Shown here piece by piece: positions 1 through 5,794 of a stretch of DNA of 6,292 bases. The notes under the pieces were generated by a model. The model made no database searches, was not told where the DNA came from, and saw only the letters and a program-made list of their open reading frames with translations. The DNA lies in assembly GCA_010672185.1 (NCBI GenBank), contig JAAHHL010000435.1, positions 1 to 6,292 of the forward strand, written 5' to 3'. Made by a program: the position numbers and the translations under genes. How positions within the stretch are numbered: position 1 is the stretch's first letter; each line of letters begins with the position of its first letter. This stretch comes from Caldora sp. SIO3E6 (GTDB lineage: Bacteria > Cyanobacteriota > Cyanobacteriia > Cyanobacteriales > Coleofasciculaceae).

Positions 1-3
1 TGC

Positions 4-35
4 GGAGGAGTGGAGGAGTGGAGGAGCGGAGGAAG
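4..35. repeat. Period-8 purine-rich tandem repeat GGAGGAG(T/C)
   Basis: Four octamer units are visible: GGAGGAGT, GGAGGAGT, GGAGGAGC and GGAGGAAG. The run is entirely purine except at position 8 of each unit, and it may continue past the left window edge. It differs in period and base composition from the heptamer arrays. No gene is attached to it here. Confidence 0.85.
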
Positions 36-69
36 AAGAATACAATTTTCCTTAACCCTTGGAGTATTT

Positions 70-109
70 CCATATATAGGTTTTTTTAGAACTACTACGC
101 CATATATGG
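70..109. repeat. Inverted repeat CCATATATAG ... CCATATATGG
   Basis: The arm at 70-79 pairs with 100-109 over 10 positions, with one A.C mismatch on the plus strand that becomes a G.U pair in a minus-strand transcript. The loop is 20 nt. CCATATATGG at 100-109 is also a perfect palindrome by itself. No T-run follows the stem on the minus strand, so an intrinsic terminator is not supported. It could be a protein-binding site or a chance AT-rich match. Confidence 0.4.
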
Positions 110-143
110 GAGTTGACAAAATGCACGACCTTTTAACTTGTCA

Positions 144-269
144 CCATTAGCAATTAGCAATTAACCATTAGCAATTAGCCATTAGCCATTACCAATTAAC
201 CATTACCAATTAGCAATTAGCAATTAGCCATTAGCCATTAGCAATTAGCAATTAGCAATTAGCAATTAA
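144..269. repeat. 18-unit heptamer tandem array C(A/C)ATTA(G/A/C)
   Basis: Exactly 18 consecutive 7-bp units fill 126 bp. On the plus strand they read CAATTAG (eight), CCATTAG (five), CAATTAA (three) and CCATTAC (two). Only positions 2 and 7 vary. The last unit, 263-269, contains the TAA stop of the 836-residue receptor on the minus strand, so the array starts exactly where coding ends. It belongs with the short tandemly repeated repetitive (STRR) heptamers described in cyanobacteria, although I cannot assign it to a named STRR class. Because 7 is not a multiple of 3, TAA/TAG recurs in every frame on both strands. Confidence 0.97.
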
Positions 270-2776
270 CTAACCTTAAATTGACCCACCTCTTCTTGTA
301 GCAATTGAGCTACCTGACGCAGTTGTTCAAAAGACGAGGAGACTGTGTTAGCTTCAGTGGAAGTTCGGGAGGCAATGGCAGCTACATCACTCATGGTTTT
401 AGTAACAGTTTCAGAGGCAGTTGATTGCACCACTGCTGCTTGAGCGATCGCTTCGACTAAGTGATTAATCTCGGCAGAGGCAACGGTCATTTTGTAGAGA
501 CTCTGCCTGGTTTCATCTACTAGTTTGGTTCCGGTTACCACCTGCTCAGTACCTGCTTCCATTGCTGCTACTACCTCGTTGGTTTCTGTTTGGATACTAG
601 CCACAAGTTTTTCGATTTCGGCGGTAGCTTCTGCTGACTGCCGTGAGAGCGATCGCACTTCATCCGCAACTACCGCAAAACCTCGACCCTCTTCTCCAGC
701 GTGAGCCGCTTCAATAGAGGCATTGAGCGCTAGCAAGTTGGTTTGTTCAGTAAAGCTACTAATTAGGTTCACCACTTGAGAGATTTTTTGGGAAGATTCC
801 CCAAGACGTTTAACTTTCTTGGCAGTGTCTGCTACAGTTTCCCGAATTGTCATAATCCCTTCCACCGTTCGATTCATCGCATCGTCCCCTTCTTCCACTG
901 TTTGAGCTGCTTGTTGAACAACTGCTTCTGCTTGTTGAGCGTTGGTAGCAACCAGTTGCACCGCTTGAGCCATTTCTTGCGCTTGCTCCAATGCGGTGGT
1001 AATTTCCTCTGTTTGCCGCAAGGCTTCTTGGGATAGGGACTGAACTACAAGTTCGTTGTTGTTGGTAGTTTCAGCGACTTGATTAGCAGCTGCTTGTACT
1101 TGAATAACAATTTTCCGCAAGTTACCAACTGTAGCATTGTAAGAGTCTGCGATCGTGCCAATTTCATCTTCAGTTACCTTGGCTCGGATAGTGAGATCAC
1201 CCTGACTGATAGGATCTACTTCCATCAGCAATTCCAAAGCACGCTTTTGTAACTCTTCTTTGAGCTGACGTTGTTCTTCCTGAAGTCGGCGCTGTTCTTC
1301 TGCCAAGGATTCTGCTGCTTGTCGTGCTCCTTCTTCCTCCGCTTTTTGACGAACTAGTTGCTCTTTTTGGCGAATTTCTTCAATGTTGGCTTCAAAACGT
1401 TCAGCCATTTCATTAAAGGTATTGGCTAATTGACCAGTCTCATCTGTAGCCAAAACTTCTGCCCGTAGTTGATAATTACCTTGGGAGAACTCCTCGGTAA
1501 TGTGCCGTAACTGTTTGATCGGTTCAGAAATGAGTTTTCCTAGGGCTGCCGCCAAAGCTACTACTACTGCCAATACTACTACTGACAAAGCAATTTGTAT
1601 CAGTAAACTCCTCCTGATAATCTGACCGATAGCGATTTCGGGGTCTCCATAAGCCAAAATAGCGACAGGCTCTCCAGCATAATTAGGCAAGGCTTTGGCA
1701 ACTACAGTATAAGTAAGGTTGTCTATTGGTAAACGAGTATTAACTGTTTCCCCAACTGCTTCTGCCGCTTCTGCTAAAACAGATGTATCAGATAAAGGTA
1801 TATTAACCTCTACTTCCTGAGAGCTAGTTTTTTCTACAGATGTAGCTAAGGTAAATTCTCCTGTAGTTTGGCGTAAATAGACAGCACTGTATCCCCCATC
1901 AACCACAGCATCCACTGTGTTGTTAACAATGGGTAACTTGCTGTTAACTATATCCCCGGAAACTAAAGCTGCGAGCACTTTTCCTGTGTCTGGCTCCTGA
2001 ACCGGTGTTACAGTATAACGAATGAGAGCATTTTCTTCAGTAAATCCTGCTGGTAGTGGTGGAGACTCTTGAGAAAGTTCAGACCAACTAACAATTTCCG
2101 TACTTTTAATCTGCTGAGGGTCTTGAAAAACCTGACTAACTAAGTTGTTTGGATTAAAAGTTTGTCCTGACCGGTCTGCATTGCCATTGATAATAATACG
2201 CAAATTTTTGTCAACTAAAGTGGCATATTCAATTTCACGGGACTTAATTTCATTTTGGAGAATTTCTTTGACCTGATTTTGTAACTCCGGAGTTAACTGT
2301 TCACCTTGAGCATTAGCCTTAGCAGCGTCAATAATCGCAGCATTGTCAGATTGACCTCGGAAGCCAAATCCCATTTGGTCAATTTTGATATTGTAGTTGA
2401 CCTCTGCAACAGCTAACTCCGATTGAGCCTGGTTAACCAACTGACTGCGTAAACTGCTAACTAGTGATAGCGAACTGAAACCCACGACTCCTGCCAGAGA
2501 GGTTAAACTTAACCAAGCAAATAACTGAGTTTTGCGACCAATAGAAAGATTAGAAATAGCTTGTAGTATACCTGACTGATTTTTTGTGGTAGGTACAAAG
2601 CTAGATTGAGTTGCTATTTCTGATTTTGGTTGTTGAGCATCAATGACAGATGTTTCGTCAGTCGAATTAATTTCATTTTCTACATCACTATTACTAGACA
2701 GCTTTGACTCATAGTTATCTAAAGAATAATCAGTAGCAACATTCTGATAAGCTTTATTAAGAGAATAATTATTCAT
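266..2776 (-). CDS. Methyl-accepting chemotaxis protein, PilJ/HmpD-like, with periplasmic Cache-type sensor (836 aa)
   Basis: A second membrane chemoreceptor, probably sharing CheW and CheA with its neighbour. Residues 1-82 are a polar Asn/Ser/Asp/Glu-rich cytoplasmic tail. TM1 is about 86-108, and the periplasmic sensor about 109-388 (DQMGFGFRGQSDNAAIIDAA; LVDKNLRIIINGNADRSGQ; GGYSAVYLRQTTGEFTLATS), which I read as a double Cache-like fold with a Cache_3-like second half. TM2 is about 391-413 and HAMP about 411-465 (SEPIKQL, DETGQLANTFNEM). A charged Glu/Gln/Arg coiled coil spans 466-511, a second HAMP-like segment 515-565, and the MCP signalling hairpin about 570-836 with tip EQTNLLALNASIEAAHAGEE at 677-696. 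From residue 512 on, it aligns without gaps to the upstream receptor. There is no GAF and no C-terminal CheR-docking pentapeptide; it ends QFKVS. The start is ATG at 2776; an in-frame TAG four codons upstream (2788-2786) excludes a longer protein. No Shine-Dalgarno sequence is seen. The TAA stop lies inside a heptamer array. Confidence 0.96.
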   Translation of the reverse strand: MNNYSLNKAYQNVATDYSLDNYESKLSSNSDVENEINSTDETSVIDAQQPKSEIATQSSFVPTTKNQSGILQAISNLSIGRKTQLFAWLSLTSLAGVVGFSSLSLVSSLRSQLVNQAQSELAVAEVNYNIKIDQMGFGFRGQSDNAAIIDAAKANAQGEQLTPELQNQVKEILQNEIKSREIEYATLVDKNLRIIINGNADRSGQTFNPNNLVSQVFQDPQQIKSTEIVSWSELSQESPPLPAGFTEENALIRYTVTPVQEPDTGKVLAALVSGDIVNSKLPIVNNTVDAVVDGGYSAVYLRQTTGEFTLATSVEKTSSQEVEVNIPLSDTSVLAEAAEAVGETVNTRLPIDNLTYTVVAKALPNYAGEPVAILAYGDPEIAIGQIIRRSLLIQIALSVVVLAVVVALAAALGKLISEPIKQLRHITEEFSQGNYQLRAEVLATDETGQLANTFNEMAERFEANIEEIRQKEQLVRQKAEEEGARQAAESLAEEQRRLQEEQRQLKEELQKRALELLMEVDPISQGDLTIRAKVTEDEIGTIADSYNATVGNLRKIVIQVQAAANQVAETTNNNELVVQSLSQEALRQTEEITTALEQAQEMAQAVQLVATNAQQAEAVVQQAAQTVEEGDDAMNRTVEGIMTIRETVADTAKKVKRLGESSQKISQVVNLISSFTEQTNLLALNASIEAAHAGEEGRGFAVVADEVRSLSRQSAEATAEIEKLVASIQTETNEVVAAMEAGTEQVVTGTKLVDETRQSLYKMTVASAEINHLVEAIAQAAVVQSTASETVTKTMSDVAAIASRTSTEANTVSSSFEQLRQVAQLLQEEVGQFKVS
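444..451. repeat. HIP1 octamer GCGATCGC
   Basis: This palindrome is highly over-represented in many cyanobacterial genomes. It lies inside the coding sequence of the 836-residue receptor and marks the cyanobacterial origin of the DNA. Confidence 0.9.
649..656. repeat. HIP1 octamer GCGATCGC
   Basis: It sits in the V-R-S-L codons just after the signalling tip of the 836-residue receptor. The paralogous codons of the other receptor carry the same octamer at 3320-3327. Confidence 0.9.
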
Positions 2777-2797
2777 AACAAAACACTAATTCATTAA

Positions 2798-2832
2798 AAC
2801 AAACAACAAACAACTAATAACTAACAACTAGT
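2798..2832. repeat. Degenerate five-unit heptamer array (AACAAAC/AACTAAC) in the 5' leader of the 836-aa receptor
   Basis: Five period-7 units on the plus strand read AACAAAC, AACAAAC, AACTAAT, AACTAAC and AACTAGT. In another phase the unit is TAACAAC, one base from the TAACAAT unit that the 5711-5794 array shows on the minus strand, so this may be a decayed relative. It starts 22 bp before the receptor ATG and would lie in its 5' untranslated leader. Confidence 0.75.
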
Positions 2833-2893
2833 GCAGCGGGCATGAAAATAATCCGCCAGTTAAAAAAGATGAAAAAACTTACTACACAAGCGT

Positions 2894-2935
2894 TCTTACC
2901 TCCTGCCTCCTGCCTCCTGCCTTCTGCCTTCTTGC
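2894..2935. repeat. Heptamer tandem array TCCTGCC downstream of the 921-aa receptor
   Basis: Period-7 units on the plus strand read TCTTACC (degenerate), TCCTGCC three times, TTCTGCC and TTCTTGC (degenerate). The array ends 1 bp from the TAG stop (2939-2937) of the 921-residue receptor. On the transcribed minus strand it reads GGCAGGA repeated and contains three AGGAGG cores, identical to a consensus Shine-Dalgarno sequence, but none stands before a known gene start. Its base composition is unlike the AT-rich arrays elsewhere in the window. Confidence 0.9.
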
Positions 2936-2936
2936 A

Positions 2937-5702
2937 CTAACTCACTTTAAATTGACCAACTTCTTCCTGAAGCAGTTGAGCAACTACCTGAAGTTGTTCA
3001 AAGGAAGAAGAAACACTACTGGCATCTAAGGAAGTTTTGGTGGCAATTTGTGCCACATCAGTCATAGTTTTAGTCACTGACTCAGAAGCAAATGATTGTA
3101 CAACTGTTGCCTCGGCAATTGATTCAACCAAGGTACTAATCTCAGTAGAAGTGAGAGTAATTCTGTTAAGGCTATGACGAGTTTCTTCGACTAATTTGGT
3201 TCCTGTTGCTACCTGCTCAGTACCAGCTTCCATCGCTGCTACCACCTCGTTGGTTTCTGCCTGAATGCTTGCCACCAGCTGTTTAATTTCAGCTGAGGCT
3301 TCTGCTGACTGCTGTGCAAGCGATCGCACTTGGTTAGCAACGACGGCAAAACCGCGACCTTCTTCTCCAGCTCTAGCGGCTTCCATAGAGGCATTGAGCG
3401 CTAACAAGTTGGTTTGAGCAGCAAAGGTATTAATGAGTTTCACTACTGCCGAAATCTTTTGGGAAGATTCCCCAAGTTGTTTGACTTTTTGCGCAGCTTT
3501 TGATATCGTCTCCCTCACATTTAGAATTCCTTCTACTGTCTGGTTCATGATGGCGTCCCCTTCTTCCACCATCTGAGCTGCTTCTTGAACAGCTAATTGC
3601 GCTTGCTGGGCATTAGCAGCTACTAGTTGTACTGATTGGTTCATTTCTTGTGTCCGGTCTAAAGCCATAGCAATTTCCTCAGTTTGCCGCAAGGCTTCTT
3701 GGGATAGTGCTCGGACTACAGGTTCGTTGCTACTGGTAGTTTTGGTTACCTGGCTAGCAGCAGCTTGCACCTGGAGCACAATTTGCCGCAAGCTTTCTAC
3801 TGTGGCATTGTAGGAGTCAGCGATCGTACCGATTTCATCTTCTGTTACGTTAGCCCGGATGGTCAGGTCTCCTTTTCCCACTGGATCTACTTCTTCAAGT
3901 AGTTCCAAAGCCCGTAGTTGAAATTTTTCTTTGAGCTGCTGTTGCTCCTGAGCTAGTTTTTCTGTCTGCTCTAGGAGAATCACCCGATCTAAGGAAAACT
4001 CTAGCTGAGTAGCCAATTGCTGGAGAAAAGCGATTTCCGATGGTTGCCAATCGTGGGGAGCCAAACAGTGGTGAATACTCAATAAACTAAATAGCTGACC
4101 TTCATGGAGAATTGGTACTTCTATACTGGCTTTGATTGCGAGACTCGACCTTAATTGCTGTTGTTCAAAGGTCAAATCTGCCATCATCAGCTCATTGTGG
4201 GGAACAACAAGACCCTTGCTATAAGTTTTGAGGAGTTCCTGGGGAATAGGAGGATACTGAATTTTTTCATCGAAAGCTGATGGCAAATCAGATGCTACTG
4301 ATTCTGCTATCATCTTCCCGGGAGCGTCTGAGTTAAAGCGATAAATGAGTGCCCGATCCGCTTTTAAGAGCTCCCGGACTCCTGTCACCGTTGTGTCAAA
4401 GATTTCTTGTAAGGCTTGGCTACCAAGGGAATGGGCACTGTTTACTTCCGCTAATAACTGTGCTTGCTCGGTTGCCAGTGCTTGTTCCTGTACAAAATTT
4501 TTGAGCTGAGCAGCCATATTATTGATGTTCGCTCCCAATACAGCAAGCTCGTCTTTTCCTTTAACTGCCAACTGAGTGTCCAATTTTCCTTGACCAATTT
4601 TTTCTACTGCATCTGCCGCAGCGACGAGAGGATGGGTAGCTCGGTTAGCAAGATGAATAGCAATTCCCCCCACCACCAAAGCTGTCAATCCAGTACCCAC
4701 AGTTAAAGTTAGAAGTAATTGTCTTTGGGGTGCGAAGGCAATCTCGACAGGTGTGGTAATCACTGCTTCCCATTTCAGCTCTGGCAAGCCTTCTAGTTCG
4801 CCAAACTTGTTATAGGCTAATAGCTTCTTAGTCTGATCAATTTGGTTGGTAGTAACTAAACTACTTTTTTTTCCTGCTACTCGCAGTTGCTCCCAGCCGG
4901 AAAAGACTGCTGAAGCTGCTTTCTGATTCAGCTTTTTTTCCTCGGCTAAGAAAATTTTTCCCACACCATCAGAAAAGTCAACCAAGTGGTATTCATCTCC
5001 TCCATCACCAAAATTGCGGATCAACTCGTCTAGTATTTCCACTGGCATCCGCGCTCGGATTACTGCGATTGTCTCACCTGTGACTTGATCTTTAATCGGT
5101 GCAACAAAGAAAATAGCCAGTACTCCAGTAGATTTGGAGATGGAAGGTTTGCTAATGAAAGGTTGATTGGTTGTGAGTACAGCCTGAAAATAATCGTGAT
5201 CGCGGTGGTTAGATAGAGGACTTCCTTGGGATTGGACAATTACATCACCGTTGAGCTCGAACACAGCAATGCTGTTAAAGTTCTGGGAGAATTTGACAAA
5301 GTCGTCTAGCACTATTTGCTTTTCTTCAACAGGAGTAATTTTCCTCAACGTTGGTTCAGTCAGAATCGGCAAATCAGCCAGGATTTGGATATCCGCGTAA
5401 CGGTCACGCATGAAGTGTAATACATTGTCTTCAATACCTGTGGCGTGATTAATTTTGGTTGACGAAAATTCCTTTGTGATCGATTGGTTGGCAAATTGAT
5501 AGGCAATAAAGCCAGTTAGTAAGACTGGAATCGTACCAATAGCGATCGCTATTGCTGCGGCCTTGGTTTGCAGGCTCCAACTTGAACGCCGAGGTGCTTG
5601 CAGTTTTGGAGGAGAGGTATCTGGAGGTTTTGCTATAGGCTCCATATCCTCTGACTCAAGCAAATTGATTGTTGGTTGCTCTAAAGAGGAGTAATGAGTC
5701 AT
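2937..5702 (-). CDS. Methyl-accepting chemotaxis protein: dCache-like sensor, HAMP, GAF, HAMP-like, MCP signal domain (921 aa)
   Basis: A membrane chemoreceptor expected to control a CheA kinase through CheW. Residues 1-46 are a Pro-rich cytoplasmic tail. TM1 is about 48-70. Residues 71-326 are periplasmic and look like a double Cache sensor (NSIAVFELNGDVIVQS, then HRDHDYFQAVL and a VTGETIAVIRA strand). TM2 is about 328-350 and HAMP about 350-402. A phytochrome-like GAF follows at about 426-575 (ADRALIYRFNSDAPGKM; LLSIHHCLAPHDW). A second HAMP-like piece is at 600-650 (GDLTIRANVTEDEIGTIADS), and the MCP signalling hairpin occupies about 655-921 with tip QTNLLALNASMEAARAGE at 763-780. The GAF lacks both cysteines used for bilin attachment. 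The start is ATG at 5702-5700; an in-frame TAA at 5717-5715 excludes a longer form. No Shine-Dalgarno sequence is visible, and the leader is mostly heptamer repeats. It resembles cyanobacterial PixJ/PilJ receptors, but domain order alone does not justify a symbol. The signal sensed is unknown. Confidence 0.96.
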   Translation of the reverse strand: MTHYSSLEQPTINLLESEDMEPIAKPPDTSPPKLQAPRRSSWSLQTKAAAIAIAIGTIPVLLTGFIAYQFANQSITKEFSSTKINHATGIEDNVLHFMRDRYADIQILADLPILTEPTLRKITPVEEKQIVLDDFVKFSQNFNSIAVFELNGDVIVQSQGSPLSNHRDHDYFQAVLTTNQPFISKPSISKSTGVLAIFFVAPIKDQVTGETIAVIRARMPVEILDELIRNFGDGGDEYHLVDFSDGVGKIFLAEEKKLNQKAASAVFSGWEQLRVAGKKSSLVTTNQIDQTKKLLAYNKFGELEGLPELKWEAVITTPVEIAFAPQRQLLLTLTVGTGLTALVVGGIAIHLANRATHPLVAAADAVEKIGQGKLDTQLAVKGKDELAVLGANINNMAAQLKNFVQEQALATEQAQLLAEVNSAHSLGSQALQEIFDTTVTGVRELLKADRALIYRFNSDAPGKMIAESVASDLPSAFDEKIQYPPIPQELLKTYSKGLVVPHNELMMADLTFEQQQLRSSLAIKASIEVPILHEGQLFSLLSIHHCLAPHDWQPSEIAFLQQLATQLEFSLDRVILLEQTEKLAQEQQQLKEKFQLRALELLEEVDPVGKGDLTIRANVTEDEIGTIADSYNATVESLRQIVLQVQAAASQVTKTTSSNEPVVRALSQEALRQTEEIAMALDRTQEMNQSVQLVAANAQQAQLAVQEAAQMVEEGDAIMNQTVEGILNVRETISKAAQKVKQLGESSQKISAVVKLINTFAAQTNLLALNASMEAARAGEEGRGFAVVANQVRSLAQQSAEASAEIKQLVASIQAETNEVVAAMEAGTEQVATGTKLVEETRHSLNRITLTSTEISTLVESIAEATVVQSFASESVTKTMTDVAQIATKTSLDASSVSSSFEQLQVVAQLLQEEVGQFKVS
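3320..3327. repeat. HIP1 octamer GCGATCGC
   Basis: It is the positional counterpart, in the 921-residue receptor, of the octamer at 649-656. The site was either inherited from before the duplication or kept alike by gene conversion. Confidence 0.9.
5542..5549. repeat. HIP1 octamer GCGATCGC
   Basis: It lies within the TM1 coding segment of the 921-residue receptor, where it encodes part of the AIAIAIG stretch. Confidence 0.9.
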
Positions 5703-5710
5703 ATCAGTGA

Positions 5711-5794
5711 ATTGTTAATTGCTAATTGTTAATTGCTAATTGTTAATTGTTAATTGTTAATTGTTAATTGTTAATTGCTAATTGTTAATTGCTA
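5711..5794. repeat. 12-unit heptamer tandem array ATTG(T/C)TA between cheW and the 921-aa receptor
   Basis: Twelve consecutive units fill 84 bp: ATTGTTA eight times and ATTGCTA four times, with position 5 the only variable base. On the minus, coding strand this is (TAACAAT/TAGCAAT)n, equivalent to CAATTAA/CAATTAG, the same unit as the 144-269 array in opposite orientation. The outermost unit, 5788-5794, supplies the TAG stop of cheW. The array ends 8 bp before the ATG of the next gene, so it is nearly the whole 89-bp spacer and the translation-initiation region. Confidence 0.97.

Larger units (their letters stand above)
1..265. other. Non-coding region downstream of the 836-aa receptor
   Basis: I see no open frame of useful length here. 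Apart from the purine octamer run (4-35), the inverted repeat (70-109) and the long heptamer array (144-269), positions 36-69 and 110-143 show nothing I can interpret. No intrinsic terminator is evident after the receptor stop, so transcription might continue left towards another gene of the operon, but nothing in the window shows this. Confidence 0.6.
2777..2936. other. 160-bp spacer between the two receptor genes
   Basis: The spacer holds two different heptamer arrays, one at each side (2798-2832 and 2894-2935). Between them, about 2841-2890, lies AT-rich sequence with two T6 tracts on the minus strand (AAGTTTTTTCATCTTTTTTA). No convincing sigma-70-type promoter, Shine-Dalgarno sequence or terminator hairpin could be picked out, so whether the downstream receptor has its own promoter is open. 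Confidence 0.6.

Noticed and set aside
70..109. Terminator for the 836-aa receptor transcript
   Set aside because: The AT-rich stem with a 20-nt loop is not followed by a U-run on the minus strand.
113..141. TTGACA at 113-118 as a plus-strand -35 element
   Set aside because: No acceptable -10 hexamer lies 16-18 bp downstream, and no plus-strand gene follows.
144..269. CRISPR array
   Set aside because: The repeats are contiguous 7-bp units without unique spacers, and no cas gene is present.
776..1036. Open frame of 86 codons on the plus strand
   Set aside because: It lies antisense inside the signalling domain of the 836-residue receptor and its translation (His-, Cys- and Phe-rich) resembles no family. 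It is a shadow of conserved coding sequence.
2836..2880. Intrinsic terminator between the receptor genes (T6 tracts with nearby GCGG/CCGC)
   Set aside because: The only stem is 4 bp and lies after, not before, the T tracts in the direction of transcription.
2860..2904. Leader peptide on the minus strand: AGGAGG, then TTG and a nine-codon frame MCSKFFHLF
   Set aside because: The Shine-Dalgarno match belongs to a tandem repeat, the start is TTG, and a frame this short is expected by chance. There is no sign of attenuation structure.
4464..4706. Open frame of 80 codons on the plus strand
   Set aside because: It is antisense to the HAMP/TM2 region of the 921-residue receptor, with no recognisable protein features or initiation signal.
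266..5702. Composite transposon carrying the receptor pair
   Set aside because: Inverted heptamer arrays flank the genes, but there is no transposase, target-site duplication or terminal inverted repeat of insertion-sequence type.
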